This document shows, piece by piece, positions 17,777 to 27,347 of a stretch of 64,000 nt of DNA (position 1 is the stretch's first letter; each line of letters begins with the position of its first letter). A program made the position numbers and the translations under genes. The notes under the pieces are model-generated. The model was not told the origin of the DNA and did not search any database. It saw only the letters and a list, made by a program, of their open reading frames with translations. The stretch is from positions 211,850 to 275,849 of the forward strand of contig NZ_JAKLUA010000010.1 in the NCBI RefSeq assembly GCF_022012435.1, given 5' to 3'. This DNA is from Bradyrhizobium zhengyangense. GTDB taxonomy: Bacteria; Pseudomonadota; Alphaproteobacteria; Rhizobiales; Xanthobacteraceae.

Positions 17777-18273
17777 ACATCCTCGGCGCGCTTCCTGCGA
17801 TAGGCGAGCAGCAGCGCGACCATCGAACCGAAGAAATAGCCGGCGGTCGCGCCCGAAATGGCGCGGCCGACGATGATTGCAAGCGCTCGGTCGCCTGCGT
17901 CGATGGCGGAGATCACGCTCACCGTGTACTGCAGGGTGAACACGACGAGATTGCGAATCAGCGCGAATGCACTGCCTGGACGGATGATCTCTCCCGTCTT
18001 GTGATCGACATCGAACGGACGCGGTGTCAGCACACCGAGCGGCAGCAGCGCCAGCGCCGCACCGATCCATGCGACCAGCGGCCATTGGCTGTCCTGATGT
18101 CCGAAACCGATCCTCGAAACGCCCCAGACGATGAAGACGGCCGGAACGATCAATGCACGCCAGATCGGCGCCTTGCGCGGCTGCATCGCCTTGATGCCCT
18201 GCCAGACCAGATAAGCCAGCAGGATCCAGACCCAGGGCGGAGTGTGGATCAGGATTTGATAGACGAACATCAT
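17773..18273 (-). CDS. DUF6622-like integral membrane protein
   Basis: A 166-residue protein with about five membrane segments starting MMFVYQILIHTPPWVWILLAY; a TPRPFDVD segment lies mid-protein and the C-terminus is basic (AYRRKRAEDV). The N-terminal pattern HTPPWVWILLAYLVWQG is what I remember for DUF6622. AAGGAA lies six bases before the first ATG. It is the last gene after the Pot-type permeases on the same strand, 14 bases downstream, so it may be transcribed with them. Function unknown. Its last four bases overlap the end of the convergent permease gene. Confidence 0.75.
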   Translation of the reverse strand: MMFVYQILIHTPPWVWILLAYLVWQGIKAMQPRKAPIWRALIVPAVFIVWGVSRIGFGHQDSQWPLVAWIGAALALLPLGVLTPRPFDVDHKTGEIIRPGSAFALIRNLVVFTLQYTVSVISAIDAGDRALAIIVGRAISGATAGYFFGSMVALLLAYRRKRAEDV

Positions 18274-18287
18274 GACCCGTTCCTTTT

Positions 18288-19100
18288 CTAGAGAGGCGCA
18301 GCGCTCTCGCCCTGCGAGCTCGACAGTTTTGAAGCGAGCGAGGCGATGACAATGACGACCGCGATCAGGGCGATCACCAGCGTGCAGATCGCATTGATCT
18401 CCGGCTTCACACCCAGTCGCACCTCGGAATAGATACGGATCGGCAGCGTGGCCGAGCCGGGGCCGGTGGTGAAGCTGGCGATCACGAGGTCGTCGAGCGA
18501 GAGCGTGAAGGCGAGCATCCATCCGGCGACGATGGCGGGCGCGATCAGCGGCAGCGTGACCGACAGGAAGGCCCGAACGGGCGCGCAGCCGAGATCCATC
18601 GCCGCCTCCTCGAGCGAACGGTCGAGCGAGCCGAGGCGCGACTGCACGACGACGGCGACAAAGCACATCGTCAGCGTGGTATGCGCGATCGTCACCGTCC
18701 AGAAGCCGCGCTCGGCGTTCAGCGCCACGAACAGCAGCAGCAGCGACAGTCCCGTGATCACCTCCGGCATCACCAGCGGCGCATAGAGCATGCCGGAGAA
18801 CAGCGTGCGGCCGCGAAAGCGCTCGCCGCGCGACAGCGCCACCGCAGCCAGCGTGCCGATCAGTGTGGCGATGGTTGCGGAGGCGACCGCAACCCTCAGG
18901 CTCATCCAGGACGCCTCGATCATGGCGCGGTCGGCGAAGAACTCGTGATACCAGCGCAGCGACCAGCCGCCCCATACCGTCACCAGCCGCGAGGCGTTGA
19001 AGGAGTAGATGACGAGGATCAGAATGGGCAGATAGAGGAAGGCGAGTCCCAGCGCCAGCGAGGCAATGTTGAATCGGGACAGACGGGACGCCTTTCGCAT
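18288..19100 (-). CDS. Polyamine-type ABC transporter permease (PotC/PotI)
   Basis: A 270-residue permease with six membrane segments (first at about residues 12-35) and the EAA loop EEAAMDLGCAPVRAFLSVTL. The MPEVITGLSLLLLF and TLSLDDLVIASFTTGPGS segments are typical of PotC/PotI. It begins one base after the stop of the other permease. Substrate could be spermidine, putrescine or another cationic or opine-type compound; no binding protein gene is nearby to tell. Confidence 0.9.
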   Translation of the reverse strand: MRKASRLSRFNIASLALGLAFLYLPILILVIYSFNASRLVTVWGGWSLRWYHEFFADRAMIEASWMSLRVAVASATIATLIGTLAAVALSRGERFRGRTLFSGMLYAPLVMPEVITGLSLLLLFVALNAERGFWTVTIAHTTLTMCFVAVVVQSRLGSLDRSLEEAAMDLGCAPVRAFLSVTLPLIAPAIVAGWMLAFTLSLDDLVIASFTTGPGSATLPIRIYSEVRLGVKPEINAICTLVIALIAVVIVIASLASKLSSSQGESAAPL

Positions 19101-19101
19101 C

Positions 19102-20013
19102 TCACTGTTCCTCCAACTGCCGCCGCTGCAGCCGCTCGTAAAGCAGGAGCGGCGCCAGCAACACCACGAGCAGCACGATCGCTGCGGCGGAGGCCACCGG
19201 CCAGTCCTTGTTGGTGAAGAATTCGAGCCACAGCGTCTGGCCGATCATCAGCGAGTTGGAGCCGGCGAGAAGATCCGGGATGACGAACTCGCCGACAACG
19301 GGGATGAAGCACAACAGCACGCCGGCGCCGACGCCCGGCAGCGACAGCGGGAATGTGACCAGCCAGAACACCTGCCAGGGCGGCGCGCCGAGATCGGAGG
19401 CCGCTTCCTCCAGCGCCGGCTCCATCTTGGCGAGCGTGGCGTAGAGCGGCAGGATCATGAAAGGCAGATAGGAATAGACGATGCCGATATACATCGCAGT
19501 GTCGGTGGAGAGCCACACCACCGGCTGGCTGACCAGGTGCAACGCCAGCAGGATCTGATTGAGCAGGCCGTCGTGCTGGAGGATGTTGATCCAGGCATAG
19601 ATGCGGATCAGGAACGAGGTCCAGAACGGCACGATCACCAGCACCATCGCCACCGCCTGCCAGCGTTTTGGCAGTCGCGCCATGCCGTAGGCAATGGGAT
19701 AGCCGATCACGAGCAGCAACACGGTCGCTGTCACGGCAACAGTCAGGCTGCGCAAATAGGCGAACACATACAGGTCGTCGGAGGCGATCAGCCTGAAATT
19801 GTCGATCGAGAGCGCGGCAAAGGCCGACCGGATCGCCGTCCATCCCGCTGTCAGATCGAACACCGGCTCATAGGGCGGCTGCGCGATCGCCGTCTGCGAC
19901 AGGCTGATCTTCAGCACGAAACCGAACGGCACGAGGAAGAACAGCACCATCCAGACATACGGCGCGATCGCGGCGAAGCGCGCCGGTCGCGCAAAGATCC
20001 GGCGCGCGCTCAT
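19102..20013 (-). CDS. Polyamine-type ABC transporter permease (PotB/PotH)
   Basis: A 303-residue permease beginning MSARRIFARPARFAAIAPYVW, with six membrane segments and the EAA loop EEAASDLGAPPWQVFWLVTF. FIPVVGEFVIPDLLAGSNS is a PotB/PotH hallmark. The ATG at 20013 overlaps the ATPase stop (ATGA), so it is preferred over the longer frame to 20031. Confidence 0.92.
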   Translation of the reverse strand: MSARRIFARPARFAAIAPYVWMVLFFLVPFGFVLKISLSQTAIAQPPYEPVFDLTAGWTAIRSAFAALSIDNFRLIASDDLYVFAYLRSLTVAVTATVLLLVIGYPIAYGMARLPKRWQAVAMVLVIVPFWTSFLIRIYAWINILQHDGLLNQILLALHLVSQPVVWLSTDTAMYIGIVYSYLPFMILPLYATLAKMEPALEEAASDLGAPPWQVFWLVTFPLSLPGVGAGVLLCFIPVVGEFVIPDLLAGSNSLMIGQTLWLEFFTNKDWPVASAAAIVLLVVLLAPLLLYERLQRRQLEEQ

Positions 20014-21170
20014 GACGGCAGCACCACGCAATCGTCGGGCGTGAACCAGGCGACGACGTGCTGGTTCAGACTATAGGCATCGACATCCAGGCGCGCACTG
20101 TTAGCGACCGACGCCTGCAGCATTCCACCCGTATCAAGCTTCACCTTGTAGGTGGTGGTGCCGCCGAGATAGCAGATGTCCGCGATCACGCCGTCGAGCA
20201 GGTTGATCGCCGTTTCATGACCGGCCGCGCTCACGGGACCACGGCGCGACAGCTTGACCTTCTCGGGGCGGATCGCAACCGAGAACTTTCCCTCGCCGAC
20301 CGCTTCACGCGGCTCGGCCACAACAAGCGCGCCGGCATCGCGCGTGCCAATGACGAGGCGATGACCATCGCGCAATTTGGACTCGGCGTCGAACAGATTG
20401 ATGTCGCCGACGAACTCCGCGATCCAGCGCGAACGCGGGGCCTCGTAGAGCTCGCGCGGGGTCCCGACCTGCGCAAGCTTGCCGGATTTCATCACGCCGA
20501 TCCGGCTGGCCATCGTCATCGCCTCCTCCTGGTCATGCGTGACGATGATGAAGGTCATGCCGAGCCGACGCTGCAGCTCCATCAGCTCGCCTTGCGTGTT
20601 TTCGCGCAACTTCTTGTCGAGGGCCGCGAGCGGCTCGTCGAGCAGCAACAATTGCGGCCTTCGCGCCAGCGCGCGGGCCAGCGCGACGCGCTGGCGCTGG
20701 CCGCCGGAGAGCTGGTCGGGCTTGCGCTTCTCGAGCCCCTCGAGCTTGACCAGCGCGACCATCTCCGCGACGCGCGTTGCGATGTCGGCACGCGCCATGC
20801 CGGCGCGCTTGAGGCCGAAGGCGATGTTGTCGCGCACGGACAGATGCGGGAAAAGCGCGTAGTTCTGGAACATCATGTTGATCGGACGCTCATGCGGCAG
20901 CGCCTGCGCGATGTCCTTGCCGCCGAGCAACATGCGTCCTTCGTCCGGGGCCTCGAAACCCGCAAGCATGCGCAGCAGAGTGGTCTTGCCGCAGCCGCTG
21001 GGACCGAGCAGCGCAAAGAACTCGCCGGCCTTGATCTCGAGCGACACACCGTCGACCGCACGGAACGTCCCGAAGGTCTTGGCGACGCCCTCGATGCGCA
21101 GCAGCGGCTCGCCCGCGGCCGGACGCGCATCTCGGCCAGCGACGTCTGTTCCGGGCAATTCGTCAGTCAT
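20010..21170 (-). CDS. Polyamine-type ABC transporter ATP-binding protein
   Basis: A 386-residue ATPase of the PotA/PotG group. Walker A is GPSGCGKTTLL, the signature is LSGGQRQRVALARAL, Walker B is LLLLDEPLAALD, and the switch histidine is in IVTHDQEEAM. A C-terminal TOBE domain follows (about residues 290-380). It heads a tightly packed ATPase-permease-permease set. The gene normally found before it (binding protein) is absent; instead glpD ends 52 bases upstream on the same strand, so read-through from glpD is possible. Confidence 0.93.
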   Translation of the reverse strand: MTDELPGTDVAGRDARPAAGEPLLRIEGVAKTFGTFRAVDGVSLEIKAGEFFALLGPSGCGKTTLLRMLAGFEAPDEGRMLLGGKDIAQALPHERPINMMFQNYALFPHLSVRDNIAFGLKRAGMARADIATRVAEMVALVKLEGLEKRKPDQLSGGQRQRVALARALARRPQLLLLDEPLAALDKKLRENTQGELMELQRRLGMTFIIVTHDQEEAMTMASRIGVMKSGKLAQVGTPRELYEAPRSRWIAEFVGDINLFDAESKLRDGHRLVIGTRDAGALVVAEPREAVGEGKFSVAIRPEKVKLSRRGPVSAAGHETAINLLDGVIADICYLGGTTTYKVKLDTGGMLQASVANSARLDVDAYSLNQHVVAWFTPDDCVVLPS

Positions 21171-21222
21171 GGTCCCTGCCAACCCCAATGCCGCCGCACG
21201 CTAGCGGCGGATCGTCGTTTGC

Positions 21223-22692
21223 TCAACCGGTTCGAGGTGGGGTCGCCATGAATGCAGCCAGCGCGTCACGGTCCGTAGCCGGCATGGTCAGGCCTAACTT
21301 GGAGCGGCGCCACAGGATGTCCTCGGGGAAGCGCGCCCATTCGTGGGTCATGAGATAGTGCACCTCGGCGCCGGTCAGGTCGGGGCCGAAGGCCGGTCCC
21401 AGCTCTTCGCGTGTCTTCGCCTCACCCAGCACATCGGCCAATCGCGAGCCGTAGGCGGCAACCATGCGCCGGGCCTGCGGCTCCGATAGGAAGCGCCAGC
21501 GGTGGCAGGCGAGATCGACCTCGGTCTCGAAACGATCCCAGGCGAAATCGCCGCCAGGCAAGGCTGCGCCTGAAGTCCAGGGCCGCGACATCGGATAGAA
21601 CGGCGTCAGTCGCGTCACTGCCCGCTCGGCGCGAAAGCGCGAGGTCGTGATGTCGCCGCCGAACATCGTGAGCAGCGGTGCCTTGCGCCGGCGCGCGTGG
21701 AACAACGTCGTGCCGTCGCGTCGCCGCGCGGGCACCGGCGACAGATTGACCCCGGAGACCGTGCGCACCACGTCCGTCGGAGCAAGGCGCTCGCGGAAAT
21801 AGCGGCTCACGGCCTCGCAGAGATAGCTGACATCGGCGCCCGGCATCGCAACGATGGCGGGATCGCCGGTGAAATCATGCGTGACGGTACCGACCAGCGT
21901 GAAATCGCGCTCGAACGGGCTAGCAAAAATCAGCCGGCCATCGTTGTTCTGGAACACATAGACATTGTCGGACTCGAACAGCCTGGGCACGATGATCTGG
22001 CTCATCTGCACGGCCGCCATGGCCGGCTGCTTCTGCCGCAGCACGGTCTCCGCGACCATTGACGTCCAGGCGCCGGTGGCGTTGGCCAGCGCGCGGGCCG
22101 TGATCGTACGGCGATGACCGCGATCGACGACGGCAAGCCGCCAGGCATCGGTCCGGTCGGCCCGCACACAACGCGCCCCTGTCCGAATCGCAGCGCCACG
22201 TTCGGCGGCATCCAGCGCCGTGAGCACCACCAGGCGCGAATCGTCGACGACGCAATCGGCATATTCGAAGGCGATGCCGAATGGCCGTTTCAGCGCGTTA
22301 CCGACCGCATGATGCGTGATGTCTAAGGTCGTCGATGCCGGAAGGCCGCCGCGGTTCGTCAGGGCGTCATAAACATACAGGCCAGCGCGCAACAGCCAGG
22401 GTGGACGCTCGTCGGAATGGGCCGGGATCACAAAACTCATGGGCCGCACCAGATGCGGCGCGATCCGCAGCCAAATCCGGCGCTCGGCCAGTGCCCGGCG
22501 GACGCGCCAGAAGCCGCGCCGCTCCAGCACCGACAGATCGCCATGGATCAGCCGAGGGGTCGCCGATGAGGCAGCGCCGCCGAGATCACCCTGCTCGATC
22601 AGGATCACCCGCAGCCCGCGGCCGGCGGCATCGCGGGCGAGGCTGACACCGTTCAGGCCGCCACCGATGATCGCGAGGTCGTAATCCGCCAT
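21223..22692 (-). CDS. glpD: Glycerol-3-phosphate dehydrogenase (FAD)
   Basis: A 489-residue flavoprotein. The FAD-binding Rossmann motif is IIGGGLNGVSLARDAAGRG (residues 8-26), followed by GGAASSATPRLIHGDLSVLE and later GVNLSPVPARR; the C-terminal DAO_C domain includes VHYLMTHEWARFPEDILWRRSKLGL. It oxidises glycerol-3-phosphate to dihydroxyacetone phosphate at the membrane, passing electrons to quinone. The short inverted repeat CCGCCGC/GCGGCGG at 21191-21210 lies between it and the downstream transporter. Confidence 0.95.
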   Translation of the reverse strand: MADYDLAIIGGGLNGVSLARDAAGRGLRVILIEQGDLGGAASSATPRLIHGDLSVLERRGFWRVRRALAERRIWLRIAPHLVRPMSFVIPAHSDERPPWLLRAGLYVYDALTNRGGLPASTTLDITHHAVGNALKRPFGIAFEYADCVVDDSRLVVLTALDAAERGAAIRTGARCVRADRTDAWRLAVVDRGHRRTITARALANATGAWTSMVAETVLRQKQPAMAAVQMSQIIVPRLFESDNVYVFQNNDGRLIFASPFERDFTLVGTVTHDFTGDPAIVAMPGADVSYLCEAVSRYFRERLAPTDVVRTVSGVNLSPVPARRRDGTTLFHARRRKAPLLTMFGGDITTSRFRAERAVTRLTPFYPMSRPWTSGAALPGGDFAWDRFETEVDLACHRWRFLSEPQARRMVAAYGSRLADVLGEAKTREELGPAFGPDLTGAEVHYLMTHEWARFPEDILWRRSKLGLTMPATDRDALAAFMATPPRTG

Positions 22693-22731
22693 GAAACCGT
22701 CGAGAGGGAGCGAGGTAAGCGCTCAACATCA

Positions 22732-25410
22732 CTAGCCGGTCTTGAGCGCAAGCTCCATGGCCTCGCCGCGGCCAACGAGGTCGGCATATTTTCCGATCGG
22801 CATCGGCTTGCCGAGCAGATAGCCCTGCACGCCGTCGCAGCCCTCCTTGGCGAGGAAAGCGAGCTGGTCGATCGTCTCGACGCCCTCGGCGATGATGGAC
22901 ATTTCGAGGCCGTGGCCGAGATCGATCACGGCGCGAACGATCGCGGCCGATTGCGGGTTGCGGCCGAGATTCATGATGAAGGCGCGATCGATCTTGATCT
23001 TGTCGAACGGGAAGGCCTGGAGATAGCTCAGCGAGGAATAGCCGCTGCCGAAATCGTCCATGGAGATGCGGACGCCCAGCGCCTTCAGGCGGCGTAGCAG
23101 CGCCAGGCCGCGGTCAAAGTCCTCGATCAGCACGCCCTCGGTGATTTCCAGCTCGAGCCGGCCGGGCGCAAGCCCCGTCTCGATCAGGATCGAATGGACG
23201 AGACCAACCACGTCACCGTGCATGAACTGCGCCGGCGACAGATTGACCGCGACCTGCATTGGTTTCGGCCACGACGCGGCCTCGCGGCAGACCTCGCGGA
23301 GAATCCATTCGCCCATCTCGACGATCAGGCCGCTTTCTTCCGCGATCGGGATGAATTCGGCCGGCGAGACCTGGCCGCGTACCGGATGCTGCCAGCGCGC
23401 CAGCGCCTCGAAGCCGATGATCTCGCTCTCGGCGACGCTGTTGCGCGCGATGCCCTGCGGCTGGAACGCAAGCGAAAGCTCGCCATTCTTGATCGCCTTC
23501 GACAGGTCCTGGTGCAGCACGCGGCGGTCGCGGATCTGCTGGTCCATCTCGGGCTGGTAGAGGCTGATCGTACCGCGCGATTTCTGCTTGGCGCGGAACA
23601 GGGCCGCGCCGGCATTGGCGAGCAGCGAGGCACCATCGGGGCCGTTGTGCGGAAAGACCGACATGCCGGTGGTGATGCCGGCGCGGACCGCGCGGCCGTC
23701 GATCTGGAATTCCGGCGCGAGCGCCTCGCCAAGCTGCTGCGCCAGCGCAAGGCCTGCGTCGGGCTGCTTACCGTCGATGATCAGGCCGAATTCGTCGCCG
23801 GACAGGCGTGCCACCAGGCCACCGCGTGCGGTGTCCTGCAGTCGCTGGGCCACCTCGATCAACAGCTTGTCGCCAAGCGCATGACCGAACACGTCATTGA
23901 CTTCCTTGAGGCCGTCGAGATCGACGCAAAGGACCGCAAATTCCTCGTCGGTCCCTTCGCAGGCTTCGATCATCTGGGTCAGCGCCTGAAGGAAGGCAGC
24001 GCGGTTCGGCAAATCGGTGAGGCCGTCATGATAGGCCATGTGCGCCATCCGCGACTCGATCTGCCGGCGGTTGGTGACGTCCTCGTGGGTCTTGATCAGA
24101 TATTGCGGCTCACCGGCGTCGTTGAGCACTGTGGCGCGCCGGGTCAGGAACAGGCGCAGGCCGTCCTTGGTGGAGATCGGATGCTCCTCGGTGATCATCC
24201 CGCGTTTCTTGATCGCGGCCTCGTCGCGCGCGATGATCAGCTTGGCTTCCTTGGCATTGAAGATGTCGGCCGCGGTCAGGCCGGTCGCTTCCTCGCGCCT
24301 CCGGTTCAGGATCGTCTCGGCGCTGCGGTTGGCGAGCAGGTAGCGGCCGTCCTTGACCTGCTCCACGATCAACGCCACGGGGATGTTATCGACCACGAGC
24401 TCGAGGAACTTCTTGGTGCTCTCCAGCTCCATCGACAGCGATTGCCGATCGGTGATGTCCTCGAACACGATCAGCAGGAATTGCGGCTTGTTGCTTTCGT
24501 TGCGGACCACGATCCGGATCGAGGCCACCATGCGCCGGGCCGCGCCAACCTCGACCTCGAATTCGTTGCGATATTGTCCTTCCGGCGCCAGCAATGCGGC
24601 CCGGTCGGTCATCTCAATGCTATCGGCCGATGTCGCGCCGAACAGCTCGCGCGCATTCTTGCCGACGACCTGATCCCGCGAAAACCCCCAGAAGTGCTCA
24701 TAGGCACGGTTGGCGAAGATATAGCGGCCGTCCTCGATATTCTTCGCTGCGACGCAAGCCGGCACGTTGTCCAGCACCGTTTCCAGGAACTGCTTGGTCG
24801 AGGCGAGCTGTCGCGACAGTGCGCGCTGCTCGCTGACGTCGAGATGGGTCGCCACCGAGCCGCCATTGGGCAGCACGAAATACTTGACCAGGATGGAGCG
24901 ACCATCGGGCAGTTCGGTGATCAGACCGTTGTGACTTGCCGCCTTCTCGTAGAACTCATCGTCGGAAACGCCGAGGACGCCGCGCTTGCGCCGCAACCCG
25001 AGGATGTCGTAGCCGGTCATGCCGGTCCACAGGTCCGAGCGCGCGAGGCCGTAGATCTCGAGATAGCGGTCGTTGCAGAAGATGATGCGCCGCTGCGCAT
25101 CCGTCATCACCACGCCCTGGTTGAGATTGTTCATGGCCGAAGAGATGAAGGCGTTGCGCCGCAGCTGCGAACGGTTGCTCCTGCGCAGCGCGGAATGGAT
25201 CCACAGCGCGATGGCCGCCAGGAACGCGCAGATGACAACGCCCCCGATCAGGGCTTCCCAGACCAGATTAGCGCCGAAATCGCCAATCTGGTTTGGCGAA
25301 ATGAAGCTATTGGCATAGGCACGCGAAGGCGCGACCGCGCTGGTCAGGCACACGACGGCCTGCACAGCAATCGGAAGCATGCTGCCTTCCTGCCAGTTCT
25401 TCTCAGCCAT
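22732..25410 (-). CDS. PAS-GGDEF-EAL c-di-GMP signalling protein
   Basis: An 892-residue protein with a hydrophobic N-terminus (residues 11-32), a membrane helix (50-75), three PAS-type sensor domains (about 85-195, 205-320, 335-450), a GGDEF domain (455-615) and an EAL domain (635-880). The GGDEF signature reads SGDEF (537-541), a variant; the EAL domain has EALARW (668-673), NLSPAQF, LEITEGVLIED, DDFGSGYSS and EGVET, so phosphodiesterase activity looks intact. It probably hydrolyses c-di-GMP under control of the PAS domains; synthase activity is uncertain. N-terminal residues 1-49 may be periplasmic. Confidence 0.93.
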   Translation of the reverse strand: MAEKNWQEGSMLPIAVQAVVCLTSAVAPSRAYANSFISPNQIGDFGANLVWEALIGGVVICAFLAAIALWIHSALRRSNRSQLRRNAFISSAMNNLNQGVVMTDAQRRIIFCNDRYLEIYGLARSDLWTGMTGYDILGLRRKRGVLGVSDDEFYEKAASHNGLITELPDGRSILVKYFVLPNGGSVATHLDVSEQRALSRQLASTKQFLETVLDNVPACVAAKNIEDGRYIFANRAYEHFWGFSRDQVVGKNARELFGATSADSIEMTDRAALLAPEGQYRNEFEVEVGAARRMVASIRIVVRNESNKPQFLLIVFEDITDRQSLSMELESTKKFLELVVDNIPVALIVEQVKDGRYLLANRSAETILNRRREEATGLTAADIFNAKEAKLIIARDEAAIKKRGMITEEHPISTKDGLRLFLTRRATVLNDAGEPQYLIKTHEDVTNRRQIESRMAHMAYHDGLTDLPNRAAFLQALTQMIEACEGTDEEFAVLCVDLDGLKEVNDVFGHALGDKLLIEVAQRLQDTARGGLVARLSGDEFGLIIDGKQPDAGLALAQQLGEALAPEFQIDGRAVRAGITTGMSVFPHNGPDGASLLANAGAALFRAKQKSRGTISLYQPEMDQQIRDRRVLHQDLSKAIKNGELSLAFQPQGIARNSVAESEIIGFEALARWQHPVRGQVSPAEFIPIAEESGLIVEMGEWILREVCREAASWPKPMQVAVNLSPAQFMHGDVVGLVHSILIETGLAPGRLELEITEGVLIEDFDRGLALLRRLKALGVRISMDDFGSGYSSLSYLQAFPFDKIKIDRAFIMNLGRNPQSAAIVRAVIDLGHGLEMSIIAEGVETIDQLAFLAKEGCDGVQGYLLGKPMPIGKYADLVGRGEAMELALKTG

Positions 25411-25618
25411 CAGCCACCCGCGATTTCAACTGCGGATTGTCTGGCTTCACGGGTTTGGATCGGGTAAACGCCTGTAGGCCCAGCAGAAAAATGTGACGTG
25501 AAATACGGCAATTGCCCTGACATGATAAATGCTTCCTTAACGGACAACGCCCGCGCAGCGCGTTTCCCGGGCAAACCGGAGCCATCGGCACCACCTTCAG
25601 CGGGACTTCTGCATCACC

Positions 25619-26722
25619 ATGGATAGGGTCGATTGCGTCGTCATCGGAGCCGGCGTGGTCGGGCTCGCGGTGGCAAGAAGGCTCGCCCAGGCGGGGCGCG
25701 AGGTGATCGTACTCGAGGAAGCCGAGGCCATCGGCACCGTCACCTCCTCACGCAACAGCGAAGTGATCCATGCCGGGATTTACTACCGTGCCGGAAGCTG
25801 GATGGCGCGCATGTGCGTCAGCGGCAAGCAAGCGCTGTATCGCTATTGCGGCGAGCGCGGCATTCCACACAAGAATTGCGGCAAGCTGATCGTCGCGACC
25901 AATGCGAAGGAAACCGAGAAGCTGCAATCGATCAAGGCGCATGCCGAGGCCAATGGCGTGCTCGACATGCAGCTGCTTTCAGGCGAGGCCGCGCGCGCGC
26001 TGGAGCCGGCACTGGCCTGCGACGCTGCGCTGCTGTCGCCGTCGACAGGCATCATCGACAGCCATGCCTACATGCTCTCGCTGCAAGGCGAGGCCGAGGC
26101 AGCGGGCGCGGCCTTTGCGTTTCACACGCCGCTGATCCGCGCCAAGGCGGAGGCGGGCGTGATCGAGATCGAAGCCGGCGGCGAAGCGCCGATGGCCTTG
26201 CAATGCGGCCTGCTCGTCAATGCCGCGGGATTGTCGGCGACATCGGTGGCGCGCCACATCGACGGCATGCCGATCGACCGGATTCCGCCGGCCTATCTCG
26301 CCAAGGGCAATTATTTCAGCTGCAATGCGCGCGCGCCGTTTTCGCGCCTGATCTACCCGGTGCCCGAGCCCGGTGGGCTTGGCGTGCATCTGACGCTGGA
26401 CATGGCGGGACAGGCGCGCTTCGGCCCTGATGTCGAATGGATCGAGACGATCGACTATGAGGTCGATCCGTCGCGCGCCGAGCGGTTCTATCCGGCGATC
26501 CGCAAATACTGGCCGACGCTACCCGATGGCGCGCTGATGCCGAGCTATTCGGGCATCCGCCCGAAGATCGTACCGCCGGCAGTGGCAACACAGGATTTTC
26601 TGATGCAGGGGCCGCGCGATCACGGCGTCGCAGGACTGATCAATCTGTTCGGCATTGAATCGCCGGGACTGACATCATCGCTCGCGATCGCAGACCACGT
26701 CGCGGAGCTCGCAGAAATCTAG
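25619..26722 (+). CDS. FAD-dependent oxidoreductase, L-2-hydroxyglutarate oxidase-like
   Basis: A 367-residue DAO-family flavoprotein. The N-terminal VVIGAGVVGLAVARRLAQAG binds FAD, and TSSRNSEVIHAGIYY with the later AYLAKGNYFSCNARAPFSRLIYPVPEP and PSYSGIRPK match the LhgO/L-2-hydroxyglutarate dehydrogenase group. It would oxidise L-2-hydroxyglutarate or a similar 2-hydroxyacid to the oxoacid. It stands alone between a divergent c-di-GMP protein gene and a convergent small gene. Confidence 0.85.
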   Translation: MDRVDCVVIGAGVVGLAVARRLAQAGREVIVLEEAEAIGTVTSSRNSEVIHAGIYYRAGSWMARMCVSGKQALYRYCGERGIPHKNCGKLIVATNAKETEKLQSIKAHAEANGVLDMQLLSGEAARALEPALACDAALLSPSTGIIDSHAYMLSLQGEAEAAGAAFAFHTPLIRAKAEAGVIEIEAGGEAPMALQCGLLVNAAGLSATSVARHIDGMPIDRIPPAYLAKGNYFSCNARAPFSRLIYPVPEPGGLGVHLTLDMAGQARFGPDVEWIETIDYEVDPSRAERFYPAIRKYWPTLPDGALMPSYSGIRPKIVPPAVATQDFLMQGPRDHGVAGLINLFGIESPGLTSSLAIADHVAELAEI

Positions 26723-26835
26723 CCCGCTGCGCGATGATGATCGCGCGGGTGCGCACCTTACAGCAGGGACGAGCGCAAAGGCTTTCGTCCCTGCCTGAAA
26801 GGATACGATCAAACTTGACGCTGTTACGGGGGTTA

Positions 26836-27018
26836 CTAGTGAAGCGTGTCGCCGGTCTGCTTCAGTCGTTCAATCTGGTCCTTGACCATCAACTTGCGGC
26901 GCTTCAACTCAACAATTTGCAGGTCGTCTGTTGAAAGGTGCACGAGCGCTTCGTGCAATTCGTTTTCGAGAGTTTTGTGCTTCCGTTCCAATTCAACCAG
27001 ATGTGCCTGAATTGTCAT
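26836..27018 (-). CDS. DUF465 (YdcH-type) small protein
   Basis: A 60-residue highly charged helical protein (MTIQAHLVELERKHKTLENEL...), with the DUF465 C-terminal pattern IVELKRRKLMVKDQIERL. A strong AGGAGG precedes the ATG. Function is unknown; the shape is a short antiparallel coiled coil. A second member lies 330 bases away on the other strand. Confidence 0.85.
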   Translation of the reverse strand: MTIQAHLVELERKHKTLENELHEALVHLSTDDLQIVELKRRKLMVKDQIERLKQTGDTLH

Positions 27019-27347
27019 TCGAAACCTCCTCGGTAGGGGTGAACCTTGGATTCGATCCGGACGAGGAAGTGTACATCACCGATTCGTTCTGTCGATATGT
27101 ATCCGTCGTCGCACCGTCATTTTTGAAAATTCATATGTAATGAAGCGTGAGTAAGGAACCACGCGTCGAAAAATCCATGATATCAAGGTGCTTGCGCCAC
27201 GCGCCCGCGAATCGTCGAAATATCTTGCGAGAGAGCGGTGCGTGAAGGTCGCAGATCGCTTGCGATCACGCCGCGCAAGGACGATAATTTCCACAGGGCA
27301 TCCACAGCCTTAATCTCAAGCCTATCGGTTTTTCGGCCACCGCAGAC
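27019..27347. other. Intergenic region between two divergent DUF465 genes
   Basis: This 329-base stretch is more AT-rich than its neighbours (for example around 27110-27145 and 27225-27240) and should hold the two divergent promoters. A TTTCCACAGGGCATCCACAG segment near 27289-27310 resembles DnaA-box sequence but no box cluster is present. No gene is seen. Confidence 0.5.

Noticed and set aside
23194..25467. 757-codon open frame on the plus strand opposite the PAS-GGDEF-EAL gene
   Set aside because: It is antisense to a gene with clear domains; the long frame results from high GC and third-position bias, and the translation shows no recognisable domain.
27285..27312. Possible replication origin from DnaA-box-like TCCACAG sequences
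   Set aside because: Only two imperfect boxes, no dnaA, hemE or parAB context and no box cluster.
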